Below are positions 44,395-53,256 of a DNA stretch of 64,000 nt, in pieces. Position numbers and translations under genes: made by a program. The stretch lies in assembly GCF_030499515.1 (NCBI RefSeq), contig NZ_JASTWJ010000001.1, positions 6,676,001-6,740,000 on the forward strand, written 5' to 3'. Positions within the stretch are counted from its first letter, which is position 1. Each line of letters starts with the position of its first letter. The notes under the pieces were generated by a model. That model was not told where the DNA came from. It searched no databases and worked only from the letters and a program-made list of their open reading frames with translations. The DNA is from Streptomyces sp. DT2A-34 (GTDB lineage Bacteria > Actinomycetota > Actinomycetes > Streptomycetales > Streptomycetaceae).

Positions 44395-45816
44395 CTAGCC
44401 CACCTTGTCGGCGAGGTCGCCCGCCAGCCCGTCGAGCACCGACCCCGCGCCCTGGCCGCCGTAGATCTCCTGAAGGGCGGAGGCCCAGCTGGTGGTCGCG
44501 TCGAAGAACTGCGCCTGCGGGGTGAACTGGATCTTCGTCTGGTCGACGACGGCCTCGAAGGTCTCGATGAAGCCGGGGAGGTTGTTCATCTTGTTCTTGT
44601 AGGCGGCGTCGTCGGCGATCGATTTCCGTACCGGGTCGATGTGGTTGTGCGTGATCGCGCTCTTGAGCAGGTGCTCCTTGCCGGTCGCCCACTGGAGGAA
44701 CAGCCAACTGGCGCTCTTCTTCTTGCTCTTGGCGTTCATGCCGAGCGACCAGATCCACATGTTGGTCGCGAGGGACCCGTCCGGGCCCTTCGGACCGGGG
44801 TGGAAGGCGATCTTCCCGGAGGCGGGGCTCGCGCCCTCGACCGCCTGGAAGTAGGCCGCCGTGTCCGCGTCGAACAGCATCCCGGCCTTCTTCGCGCCGA
44901 GGTCGCTGGAGCACTGGTACCAGGTGTACGACGTCCAGGACGGCGGCCCGCCCTGCTTGACCATGCCGGCCCAGTCCTCGGTGAACGCGACGGCCTTCGG
45001 GGTGTTCATGGCGGGTGTGAGCTTCCCGCCCTCGACTGTGAAGTCCTTGAGCCCGTTGCGGGCGTACATGGTCATGAAGCCGGGGTGGATGGTGGCCCAG
45101 CTCCTCGATCCCCGTACGGCGATCCCGTACATGCCGTCGAAACCGGCGCCGGGGGCCTTCTGTTTGATCGTCCGGGCGATGTCGCGCAGCTCGTCGAAGG
45201 TCTCGGCGGGCTTGAGGCCGAGCTTCTTGAAGACGTCCGTGTTGTAGGCGACGACGTTGGTCTCCCAGCCCCACGGCAGCGCGTACTGCCCGCCCTGCCC
45301 GAGCGGCGCGCCCGCCTTCAGGGACCACTGGTCGGCCTGGAGGAGGTTCGGGAAGAAGTCGGCCTGGTCCCAGTCGGCGCCGGTCGCCGAGGAGTTGCGC
45401 ATCCAGGGACCGAGGTCCTCCAGCCAGCCGGGCGGGCCGTACTGCCAGACCATGTAGGCGCCCAGCATGAAGACGTCGTACGAGGCACGCCCGCTGGACA
45501 GGTCGACGGTGAGCTTGTCGAAGTAGTTGTCCTCGGGGAAGACGTCGTACTCGACCTTGATGCCGGTCTTCTCGGTGAAGGACTTCAGGTCGGCGATCAG
45601 CGCGTCCGTGTACGGATGCTTGTTGAGCAGCGCCTTGACGGTCGTGCCCTTCTCCCGCTTCCAGTCGAAGGAGCCGGTGACGTCGTCGGCGGCCGAGCCG
45701 TCGCTCTTGTCGTCGTCACCCCCGAATCCGGCCCCGCAGGCCGCGAGCAGCGGGGTCGCGGCGGCCGCGGCGGTCAGGGCGAGGAAGCGGCGGCGATCGT
45801 GCGCGTGCATGTCCAT
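44395..45816 (-). CDS. ABC sugar/polyol-binding lipoprotein
   Basis: 473 aa. The signal has RRRFLAL (twin-arginine flavour) and a lipobox LLAAC at about residues 23-27, so it is exported and lipid-anchored. A linker rich in Asp/Ser follows, then a cluster-B type binding fold (YDVFPEDNYFDKLTVDLSSG, GGQYALPWGWETNVVAYNTD). First gene of the importer operon; the GC-rich control region with palindrome lies upstream. Aromatic-rich patches (WTSYTWYQC) suit sugar stacking. Confidence 0.93.
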   Translation of the reverse strand: MDMHAHDRRRFLALTAAAAATPLLAACGAGFGGDDDKSDGSAADDVTGSFDWKREKGTTVKALLNKHPYTDALIADLKSFTEKTGIKVEYDVFPEDNYFDKLTVDLSSGRASYDVFMLGAYMVWQYGPPGWLEDLGPWMRNSSATGADWDQADFFPNLLQADQWSLKAGAPLGQGGQYALPWGWETNVVAYNTDVFKKLGLKPAETFDELRDIARTIKQKAPGAGFDGMYGIAVRGSRSWATIHPGFMTMYARNGLKDFTVEGGKLTPAMNTPKAVAFTEDWAGMVKQGGPPSWTSYTWYQCSSDLGAKKAGMLFDADTAAYFQAVEGASPASGKIAFHPGPKGPDGSLATNMWIWSLGMNAKSKKKSASWLFLQWATGKEHLLKSAITHNHIDPVRKSIADDAAYKNKMNNLPGFIETFEAVVDQTKIQFTPQAQFFDATTSWASALQEIYGGQGAGSVLDGLAGDLADKVG

Positions 45817-45858
45817 CCGTGACCTCCACGTGGGGTTCGGCCATCCGGGTGCTCGGGG

Positions 45859-45887
45859 TTGACACGGCGAGTCGACTCGTTAACAGA
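45859..45887. promoter_or_regulatory. Divergent control region with palindrome CGAGTCGACTCG
   Basis: A 12-bp perfect palindrome (45868-45879) lies between TTGACA (45859-45864) and TAACAG (45881-45886), 16 bp apart, which could be the plus-strand promoter of the FGGY kinase at 46032. The same site is about 55 bp upstream of the importer operon, so one regulator could control both. The DeoR protein is the prime candidate. Confidence 0.55.
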
Positions 45888-46031
45888 GGGTGGAACGGCG
45901 GAAGTTGGGCGTCAATCCCTCGCGCAAGGGAAAATCTCAGTGCAGAGTGAGAAGTTCACGGATCGAGATGTTCGGGAGTGAGCCGGAGGGGCACACCGGA
46001 GGCGAACGACCAAAAAAGGCAGGAGGTCCGG

Positions 46032-47486
46032 ATGGCGGACGAGCGGGAGGCGTGGCTCGGGATCGACCTGGGGACCCAGAGTGTCCGGGTCCTGCTGGTC
46101 ACCGGGGACGGCACCGTCCTCGGCAGCGGCTCGGCCCCGCTCGCCGGGCGGCGGGACGGGGTGCGGCACGAGCAGGATCCGGGGGAGTGGTGGGAGGGGC
46201 TGTGCGCGGCGTCCCGGGCCGCACTCCTGGGACACGCCCGGGTACGGGTCGGGGCGCTCGCGGTGTGCGGGACGTCCGGGACCGTGCTGCTGACGGACGG
46301 GGCGGGGCGGCCGATGAGCCCCGCCCTGATGTACGACGACCGGCGCGCCGCCGAGGAGGCGGCGCGGGCGCGGGCGGCGGGGCTCGCGGTGCAGGACACC
46401 TGGGCGCTGCCGAAGGCGCTGTGGCTGACCGAGACCTACGGCCAGGGCCGGATCACCCACCAGCCGGACCTGATCGTCTCCCTCCTCACCGGCGAACTCC
46501 CCCCGGCCGACTCCAGCCACGCCCTCAAGACCGGCTACGACCTGGAGCGCGACGCCTGGCCGGCCGCGCTGCCCCGACTCGGGCTCCCCGACCGGGCGTT
46601 CCCCGACGTCGTACGCCCCGGCAGTCCCCTCGGCGAGGTCGCCCCGACGGCCGCCGAGGCCACCGGCATCCCCGCCGGCACGCCCGTCATCGCCGGGATG
46701 ACCGACGGCTGCGCGGCCCAGATCGCCTCCGCCGCCCTGCGCCCCGGCTCCTGGAACTCGGTGCTCGGCACCACGCTGGTCCTCAAGGGCGCGTCCGCGA
46801 CGCCGGTCCGGGACGCGACCGGCGTGGTCTACAACCACCGTGCGCCGGACGGGAGTTGGCTGCCCGGCGGCGCCTCCAGCGTGGGCGCGGGCGTGCTCAC
46901 GGCGGCGTTCCCGGGCGCCGACCCGGCGGCCATGGACGCGTCGGCCGCCGCGCACGAGCCGTCCGGCGCGATCACCTACCCCCTGGTGTCCCCCGGCGAG
47001 CGCTTCCCGTTCCTCGCCCCGGACGCCTCCGCGCTCGTCCTGGGCGAACCGGAGTCCGACGCCGACCTGTGGGCCTCGCTCCTGCAAGGCGTCGCCTTCA
47101 CGGAACGCCTGTGCCTGGACTACCTGCACTACCTGGGCGCCCCCCTCGACGGCCCTCTCACCTTCACGGGCGGCGCCGCCCGCAGCCCGTACTGGAACCA
47201 GCTGCGCGCCGACATCCTGGGCCGCCCGGCCCGCGTACCGCAGCAGACGGAACCGGCCCTGGGGATGGCCGCGTTGGCGGCGTACGGCGCGGGCGCGGCA
47301 CCGGGTCTGCCGGAGGCCGCGGAGGCCATGGTCCGCACCGGCGTGACCGTCGAACCCCACCCCGACCGCACCGCCCGCTTCGCCGAGCCGTACGCCCGAC
47401 TCCTCGACGAATTGACGACACGCGGCTGGTTGCCACCGCAGGTCGCAGCGCACGCGCGGACCCGCCTGGACGTCGAATCCGCGTAG
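46032..47486 (+). CDS. FGGY-family carbohydrate kinase (xylulokinase-like, second copy)
   Basis: 484 aa. The ATG at 46032 follows AGGAGG (46021-46026), which rules out the earlier frame start. LGIDLGTQSVRVLLVTGDG, CGTSGTVLLTDGAGRPMSPA, MYDDRRAAEEA, GMTDGCAAQIASAA and FTGGAARSPYWNQLRADILG are FGGY motifs. It is closer to xylulokinases than the kinase at 35736. Transcribed divergently from the importer operon, probably acting on the same substrate family. A 23-bp tandem repeat follows its stop. Confidence 0.92.
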   Translation: MADEREAWLGIDLGTQSVRVLLVTGDGTVLGSGSAPLAGRRDGVRHEQDPGEWWEGLCAASRAALLGHARVRVGALAVCGTSGTVLLTDGAGRPMSPALMYDDRRAAEEAARARAAGLAVQDTWALPKALWLTETYGQGRITHQPDLIVSLLTGELPPADSSHALKTGYDLERDAWPAALPRLGLPDRAFPDVVRPGSPLGEVAPTAAEATGIPAGTPVIAGMTDGCAAQIASAALRPGSWNSVLGTTLVLKGASATPVRDATGVVYNHRAPDGSWLPGGASSVGAGVLTAAFPGADPAAMDASAAAHEPSGAITYPLVSPGERFPFLAPDASALVLGEPESDADLWASLLQGVAFTERLCLDYLHYLGAPLDGPLTFTGGAARSPYWNQLRADILGRPARVPQQTEPALGMAALAAYGAGAAPGLPEAAEAMVRTGVTVEPHPDRTARFAEPYARLLDELTTRGWLPPQVAAHARTRLDVESA

Positions 47487-47491
47487 CCTAC

Positions 47492-47605
47492 GGGCAGCGG
47501 TCCCGCCCAGCTGCGGGCAGCCGCTCCGCCCAGCTTGGGGCAGCGGTCCCGCCCAGTTGCGGCAGCCGTCCCGCCCAGCTGCGGGCATTCGTGCCGCCTA
47601 GGGCG
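47492..47605. repeat. 23-bp imperfect tandem repeat, five units
   Basis: Units start at about 47492, 47515, 47538, 47560 and 47583 with core GGGCAG(C)GGTCCCGCCCAGCTG-like sequence. The last unit runs into GTGCCGCCTAGGGCGGCAC, a hairpin resembling a dispersed Streptomyces intergenic element known to me. It fills most of the 208-bp gap between two plus-strand genes. No spacers of equal length, so not CRISPR. Confidence 0.8.
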
Positions 47606-47694
47606 GCACGGGTGGGCGCAGGCGGCACCCCGCCAGCGCCGGGCTGCGCGACCCACCTCGACCTCAACCCCCACGCCGAGCCATTGGACCGCCC

Positions 47695-48324
47695 ATGACC
47701 CCAGCCACGACCCTCCTCCTCACCCGCCACGGCCAAACCATCTGGCACGCCGAGAACCGCTACGCCGGCATCAGCGACATCCCCCTCACAGACACCGGCC
47801 GCGCCCAGTCCGAGGCCCTCGGCCGCTGGGCCGCCGCCCACCCGGTCGACGCGATCTGGACCTCCCCCCTCTCCCGCGCCGTGGCCACCGCCGACCCCGC
47901 CTGCCGGGCCCTCGGCCTCACCCCGCACCGCGAACCCGGCCTGCGCGAATGCGACTTCGGCGTACTGGAGGGCCGTACGCTCGCGGAGTTCGCGGCCGAG
48001 GACCCGGTGGCCGCGGAGGCCTTCCGCACCGACCCGGTGGCCCACCCGTTCCCGAAGGCGGAGAACCCGGCCACCGCCGCGGACCGCGGTGCCGCCGCCC
48101 TGCGCCGCATCGCCGCCGCCCACCCCGGCGAACGCGTCCTCGTCGTCGCCCACAACACCCTGTTCCGCCTGGTGCTGTGCACCCTGCTGTCGATCCCGGC
48201 CGGGGAGTACCGCAGAGTGTTCCCGCGGCTGCGCAACGCGGCGATCAGTGAACTCCTCGTGAGAACCGACGGATCCGCCGCACTTCTCTCCCTCAATGTG
48301 CCCTGCGAGCCGGACCTTCCGTAG
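47695..48324 (+). CDS. Histidine phosphatase (phosphoglycerate-mutase-like)
   Basis: 209 aa, ATG at 47695. Catalytic LLLTRHGQT with phospho-acceptor His12, SPLSRAVATA Arg, and the second His in VLVVAHNTLFRLVL. Short PGM-like enzymes are usually phosphatases of small sugar or cofactor phosphates rather than true mutases. It lies 12 bp before the DUF574 gene. Substrate unknown; phosphosugar is plausible beside the kinase. Confidence 0.92.
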   Translation: MTPATTLLLTRHGQTIWHAENRYAGISDIPLTDTGRAQSEALGRWAAAHPVDAIWTSPLSRAVATADPACRALGLTPHREPGLRECDFGVLEGRTLAEFAAEDPVAAEAFRTDPVAHPFPKAENPATAADRGAAALRRIAAAHPGERVLVVAHNTLFRLVLCTLLSIPAGEYRRVFPRLRNAAISELLVRTDGSAALLSLNVPCEPDLP

Positions 48325-48336
48325 CACCATGGGCCC

Positions 48337-49116
48337 ATGACGGAGATCGACACCTCGGTACCGCACTCGGCCCGCATCTGGAACCACTGGCTGGGCGGCA
48401 GCGACAACTACCCGGTGGACAAGGCGGCCGGCGACGCCTACACCGCCGTCTTCCCCGGCATCGTCACCATCGCCCGCAGCAGCCGCGCCTTCCTGGGCCG
48501 CAGCATCCGGTACCTGGTCACGGAGGCGGGCGTACGCCAGTTCCTCGACGTCGGCGCCGGGCTCCCGACCGCCGACAACACCCACGAGGTCGCCCAGCGC
48601 CTCGCTCCCGAGTCGAGGACCGTCTACGTCGACAACGACCCCCTGGTCTCGGCCCACGCCCGCGCCTTGCTGACGTCGACCCCTCAGGGCGCGACGGCGT
48701 ACGAGGACCTGAGCCTCTACGAGCCGGACAAGATCCTCGAGGCGGCGTCCCGGACCCTCGACCTCACCCGCCCCACGGCCCTGATCCTCAGCGGCATCCT
48801 CGGCCACGTCGCCGACCACGACCAGGCCCGCGACCTCGTCCGCCGCCTCCTGGCCGGCCTCCCCTCCGGCAGCCACCTCTCCCTCAACGAGGGCTCCCGA
48901 GGCACCGACCCGGCCTACGAACAGGCCCAGGACGCCTACAACGAGACCGGCGCCGTCCCGTACTTCCTCCGCCCCGTCGACCAGATCGCGGCCTTCTTCG
49001 AGGGCCTGGACCTGGTGGCTCCCGGCATCGTCTCCGTCCCGCTGTGGCACCCGGAGCCGGGCGAGGAGGCCGCCCGGCCGATCGGGCAGCATGGCGGACT
49101 CGGCCGCAAGCCCTGA
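48337..49116 (+). CDS. SAM-dependent methyltransferase, DUF574 family
   Basis: 259 aa. SARIWNHWLGGSDNYPVDK at the N-terminus is the DUF574 hallmark. The SAM site is FLDVGAGLPTADNTHEVAQ, followed by VYVDNDPLVSAHARALL. These proteins are numerous in Streptomyces, with unknown acceptors. Convergent with the 755-aa membrane protein gene 38 bp away; no terminator seen in that gap. Confidence 0.93.
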   Translation: MTEIDTSVPHSARIWNHWLGGSDNYPVDKAAGDAYTAVFPGIVTIARSSRAFLGRSIRYLVTEAGVRQFLDVGAGLPTADNTHEVAQRLAPESRTVYVDNDPLVSAHARALLTSTPQGATAYEDLSLYEPDKILEAASRTLDLTRPTALILSGILGHVADHDQARDLVRRLLAGLPSGSHLSLNEGSRGTDPAYEQAQDAYNETGAVPYFLRPVDQIAAFFEGLDLVAPGIVSVPLWHPEPGEEAARPIGQHGGLGRKP

Positions 49117-49154
49117 CCGAGTTCCCGGCCGACCGACGAGGAGAGCCCCCTGCC

Positions 49155-51422
49155 TCACCGCCTTCGTCCGCCAACGGCGGCCCGGCGCAGGGGACTTGCC
49201 TGGGAGCCGGTGTTCAGGCGGTGCCGGCGCCACCACAGCAGGGCGAGCAGCGGGACGAGCAGTGCGGGCAGCAGACGCAGCGCCCACGTGCCCAGGGACA
49301 CGGGCTCCTCGGGAGGGGCCAGCCCTGCCGCCTGGCGCGGGGTCGGTGAGCCGAGCCAGACGGTCTCGTCCCCGTCGGCGGCCGACGGCGCGTTCAGGGA
49401 ACGGTCGACGCGCTCGGAGAGCCCGGCGAAGTCCGCCGTGAAACGCTCGTCGGCGACTTCCTTGACCGGGATGTCGGTGAGGTCGACGCCGCCATAGACG
49501 TAGCTGCGTACATAGGTGGTGTCACCGCTGGTGGTCCTGTCGGTGATCTTGAACTCGCCCTTGGTGTACGAGTCGACGTACCGGTCGAAGGTGTCCGTGG
49601 GCTGCCAGCCGTCGGCGGTCCGCCAGGCGTCGATGTCGCCGCTGTCGATGAGGTCGCCGTACGTCGTCTTCTTGGTCAGGCTCAGGTCGCGGTACCACTC
49701 GGCGGCGACCCGGGCGAGATACACGCGGCGCAGCGCGGCGTACTCGGGGGCGGTGTTGATGGCCTCCTTGAGCTCGGGGAGGATCAGGCGGCGGAAGTGC
49801 GCCTCGTTGTGGTCCTCGGTGGCCTGGTCCTGCTCGGGGCACGAGGGCGCGGACGACACCCCGTTGTCCTTCAGGTACTGGGTCTCCATCTGGACGTCGA
49901 GTGGCGCGTCGAGGATGTAGAGCCTGTCCCCGTCCTGGTGGACCGACGCGGGCGCCGGCAGGATCCAGTTGCGGAACGACATGCAGTCGCCCCGGACCCC
50001 CTCCCAGAACTTCCGGCCGAGCGCGCTGTGGGGATGGATGAGCTTGCCGACGGTCTTCTTCATCCGCAGATCGGCCTCCAGCAGCACCCGTCCGGCGTCC
50101 GTACGCCCCAGCCGGTCGTCGACGATGCGGTCCGGCTCGTCGGGGTTCAGGTTGACCCAGAAGTCCTGGGGGGTGAGGGAGAGCCAGACGAAGAAGGCGT
50201 CGGAGCTCTGGGACACGGCCCCGCGTCCGGTGGCGGTGCGGGCGTCTCCCTTCAGCGGTTCGAAGTCGGCGCTGAACGAGTACTGCAGGCCGCTTCCGTC
50301 GCCGGGGTCCGAGAGGTAGCGCAGCTCCATGCTGGAGAAGTCGATGCCGCCGGTGCCCATACCGGGGGAGGCGAGCACGCTGCCCAGGCCGGTGGCGGAG
50401 CCGGCGGAGGCCTTGGCGGCGGCGGAGTCCTCTGCCTCGTCGCAAGGCCCGGCGGCCTTGGCCGCCGCCGCGAGCACCGTCGTCTGCCGAAGGCGCAGGG
50501 ACTGGCTGCCCTGGTGCGGGCAGGTCCGGGCGACGGAGAAGGCGGGGGGCTCGTCGCCCAGCTCCACCAGATGCTTTTTCTGCACCTCGTCGAGGTCGGT
50601 GACCAGTTTGTCCAGGGCCGTGCCGTTGCGTAGCTTCCGCAGCCGCTCGTACTTGCGTTTCACCTTCTTCTCCGCCTTGAGCTCCGCCTCGGGGCCCAGC
50701 TGCGCGACGGCCTTGCGTGCCTGGGTGATGTCCTTCGCCCGCTGTGCCCACTCCCGGACGCTGAGGTCGTACGCGCGCCCGTAGGCCGTCGGTGTCTCCG
50801 GGGCGTACAAGCGGGCGCACCTCGAGCACTGCTGCCGTTCGGAGCTGCCGAGGAGCACCACCCCTCCACCGATGTGGTACTTGTCCAGCACCCGTTGGAG
50901 GACGGCCTCGGAATGCTTCGACTTCTGGATGTTCAACGCGCTGACCGTGAGGAGGCGGCTCACGTCCGCCTGGTCCAGCCGCCGCACGGCCCCGGGCTTC
51001 AGATAGTCCCGCAGCGGATCGAGCGGCACGATCGATGCCGTCCATGCTTCGCTGCCCATGGAGCTGAAGGTGGTCGTCTCGTACAGGAGCGGCTTGATCT
51101 GGTCGTCGTAGTCCAGCTTCGTCGGGTCCAGGAAGACGGCCGCGCCGTTGCGGTACCGGTCGAACGCCAGGTCCTTGTCCGCTTTGGGCAGCCTGCGCCA
51201 GAGCTCGAAGCGCAGTTGCTCGACGGGTTCGAGCGGCGGGGCCAGCAGCGGGTTCTCCCACGTCTTGGAGAGGTCGCGCCCCTGTGCCGCCCCGGGCGGC
51301 CGCTCGCCGTCGGCCGTTGCGGGAGGCGTCGCGCCCAGCGACACCAGCAGCGCCAGAAGCAGCGCCGTCAGCCCTCGCGCCCAGGGGTGCGCGAACCGTG
51401 TGTGCCGGGTGCGCGACTCCAT
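49155..51422 (-). CDS. Large secreted, membrane-anchored protein of PrsW operon
   Basis: 755 aa from the ATG at 51422, overlapping the previous stop by one base (TGATG). Signal peptide (ALLLALLVSLGATPPATA) and one C-terminal transmembrane helix with RR after it (about 715-740). The extracellular part is mostly alpha-helical with a CxxC (QCSRCARLYAP) and further Cys pairs. I recognise no enzymatic domain. The last gene of a coupled four-gene operon with a PrsW-type intramembrane protease, it could be that protease's substrate or partner. That is inference. Confidence 0.85.
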   Translation of the reverse strand: MESRTRHTRFAHPWARGLTALLLALLVSLGATPPATADGERPPGAAQGRDLSKTWENPLLAPPLEPVEQLRFELWRRLPKADKDLAFDRYRNGAAVFLDPTKLDYDDQIKPLLYETTTFSSMGSEAWTASIVPLDPLRDYLKPGAVRRLDQADVSRLLTVSALNIQKSKHSEAVLQRVLDKYHIGGGVVLLGSSERQQCSRCARLYAPETPTAYGRAYDLSVREWAQRAKDITQARKAVAQLGPEAELKAEKKVKRKYERLRKLRNGTALDKLVTDLDEVQKKHLVELGDEPPAFSVARTCPHQGSQSLRLRQTTVLAAAAKAAGPCDEAEDSAAAKASAGSATGLGSVLASPGMGTGGIDFSSMELRYLSDPGDGSGLQYSFSADFEPLKGDARTATGRGAVSQSSDAFFVWLSLTPQDFWVNLNPDEPDRIVDDRLGRTDAGRVLLEADLRMKKTVGKLIHPHSALGRKFWEGVRGDCMSFRNWILPAPASVHQDGDRLYILDAPLDVQMETQYLKDNGVSSAPSCPEQDQATEDHNEAHFRRLILPELKEAINTAPEYAALRRVYLARVAAEWYRDLSLTKKTTYGDLIDSGDIDAWRTADGWQPTDTFDRYVDSYTKGEFKITDRTTSGDTTYVRSYVYGGVDLTDIPVKEVADERFTADFAGLSERVDRSLNAPSAADGDETVWLGSPTPRQAAGLAPPEEPVSLGTWALRLLPALLVPLLALLWWRRHRLNTGSQASPLRRAAVGGRRR

Positions 51423-51757
51423 CACCGTCCGCCTTCCGGTGCCGTCGGCTCGACGGCCGTGTCCTGCGCGTTCTGGCTGAACACCTCGTCGATCACCGTC
51501 AGATCGGCGTCCGTGCCGCCCCGCGACCGGGACAGCGCCGACGCGAGCCACACCCCGGCGGCCAGGAGCAGCAGCGCCCACACCCCGGCCGACGCACCGC
51601 CGGCGACCGCCTCGGGGCACTCGCCGACGTGGAGGGGCAGGCCGCCGTGGTACGTGGGGGCCGCGCACTCCGCCGAGGCGGGCGCGGGGGTGCCGAGGAC
51701 GAGCGTCGCGGTGGCGGTGGCCAGGGCGGACAGCCGTGCGATGCGGGGGCCGGTCAT
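51422..51757 (-). CDS. Small secreted/membrane protein of PrsW operon (111 aa)
   Basis: The ATG at 51757 overlaps the PrsW gene stop by 4 bp. It has a signal peptide ending ASAECAAPTYHGG, a short Cys-containing ectodomain (two Cys, likely disulfide), then one transmembrane helix (GVWALLLLAAGVWLASAL) and an acidic cytosolic tail. Type I topology. No known family. Tight coupling on both sides argues it is a working subunit. Confidence 0.8.
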   Translation of the reverse strand: MTGPRIARLSALATATATLVLGTPAPASAECAAPTYHGGLPLHVGECPEAVAGGASAGVWALLLLAAGVWLASALSRSRGGTDADLTVIDEVFSQNAQDTAVEPTAPEGGR

Positions 51758-53256
51758 GACAGTGCCTCCCGGGCGGGCAGCGAAGGTGTCTGCGAGGTCG
51801 TGGGGGCGCCCTTCAACTCCAGTACGCGGTCCCGCAGTCGCCCCTCCGGCGGGATGAAGGAGTCGGCACCGGGACGTGCGCGGTGCCGGCGCTGGACGGC
51901 GAGATCGAGCTGCGCCTGTTGGAACCGCAGGAGATGACGCAGCCCCGCTGTGCCGTCCCGGCGCCATACGCGCAGTTCCAGCAGGAGGCGACGGCGCGGC
52001 GAGAGCAGCAGGTCGATCTCCGGTTCGGTGACCGCGCCGTGGCCGGAGGCGGCCTCGGCGCGCAGCGCGTCGGCCAGCCCCGCCGCCTGGGCCTTGAGCC
52101 CGCGCCGCAGGAGCAGCACGTACAGCGCCACGAACAGCCCCGAGGTGATGGCCGTCATCACCGGGATCCCGACGAGCAGACCGAGGGTCTCGTCGCCGTA
52201 CCAGTCCGCCCTGTGGTTGTCGAGATGCATCAGCATCACGTCCGTCTCGAAGTGCCCGCCCACGGCGGCCAGGAGTCCGCCTCCGACGGCGAGCAGCCGG
52301 TCCCGGCGCGCCGGCAGCCAGCGGGCCGCGCCGATCCCGGCGCCCGCGAGCGCGGTGAACGCCACGTGGGCCGCCATCAGCCCGACCACCTGCCGGTCCC
52401 AGAACTGGGTGAAGTGGTGCTCGGGGTTGACGAAGCCCAGGTAGTGGACCGTCTCGGTGAGGTTGAACCCGAGTCCGACGGCCGCGCCGAGGACCACTCC
52501 GGAGACCACGCCGTCGATGTGGCGCCTGAAGAGCAGGAAGAGGACGGCGACCCCGGCCGCCTTGCCCAGCTCCGTCACGACGGCCGTGTTGAGCGGAAAC
52601 AGGGTGTAGAGCTCGCGGACGCTGTCCTGGGGGCGGTCCCAGTAGCGGGACATGAAGTAGCCGGGCATGGTCCGCTGGAACCAGGTGATCATGACGAGGC
52701 CGAACCCGCCGCCGATGAGCGCCCCCCACCCGAAGCCGGTCAGCAGCAGCCATCCCGGCATCCGCCGGTAGAGCTGCACCCGGTGGACGAGGAGCAGCGC
52801 CGCCAGGGTGGTGGGCAGGCAGAGCAGCAGCTGGGGCAGGTTGCCGAACGCGGTGGCGAGCGGCATCGCCGTGAACGGCAGCAGCAGGGCACCGAGGATG
52901 CCGAACTGGCAGACGCGCACGGTCCGTTCCGCCATGGAGCGTGCCCCGGGGCCCGCCTCCGGGGCGCTGCCGCGCCGGGTGAGCAGCAGGCCGAGGCCGA
53001 TCACGCCCGCGACACCCCAGCCGATCGGGAGCAGGACCCGTGTCACCTGGAAGGGCTTCGGCGCGGGCAGCAGGAAGAACTTGATCCAGGGCGAGCGCGA
53101 GGTGAGTTCGGGCGCGGTCCAGAAGAGGATCTGGCCGACCGCGTACACCGCGGACAGCACCAGCGCCACGACGATGGCGCTCGCCATGCCGTTTCGGGGC
53201 ACGCGCGCGGGCGGCCTGTCGGGCATGGGCGGAAGGGCACCTGCTGCCGCGGTCAT
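51754..53256 (-). CDS. PrsW-family intramembrane metalloprotease
   Basis: 500 aa from the ATG at 53256 (ATGA overlap with the preceding gene). About nine transmembrane helices. FNLTETVHYLG has the family's Glu motif, and downstream His (AAHVAFTALAG, FETDVMLMHLDNH) could complete the metal site. A soluble Arg-rich C-terminal tail of ~110 residues follows. In Bacillus PrsW cleaves an anti-sigma factor; no such gene is in this operon. Likely substrates are the co-encoded membrane proteins, but that is unproven. Confidence 0.88.
   Translation of the reverse strand: MTAAAGALPPMPDRPPARVPRNGMASAIVVALVLSAVYAVGQILFWTAPELTSRSPWIKFFLLPAPKPFQVTRVLLPIGWGVAGVIGLGLLLTRRGSAPEAGPGARSMAERTVRVCQFGILGALLLPFTAMPLATAFGNLPQLLLCLPTTLAALLLVHRVQLYRRMPGWLLLTGFGWGALIGGGFGLVMITWFQRTMPGYFMSRYWDRPQDSVRELYTLFPLNTAVVTELGKAAGVAVLFLLFRRHIDGVVSGVVLGAAVGLGFNLTETVHYLGFVNPEHHFTQFWDRQVVGLMAAHVAFTALAGAGIGAARWLPARRDRLLAVGGGLLAAVGGHFETDVMLMHLDNHRADWYGDETLGLLVGIPVMTAITSGLFVALYVLLLRRGLKAQAAGLADALRAEAASGHGAVTEPEIDLLLSPRRRLLLELRVWRRDGTAGLRHLLRFQQAQLDLAVQRRHRARPGADSFIPPEGRLRDRVLELKGAPTTSQTPSLPAREALS

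Noticed and set aside
47492..47605. CRISPR array
   Set aside because: The 23-bp units are contiguous with no spacers, units vary, and no cas genes are near.
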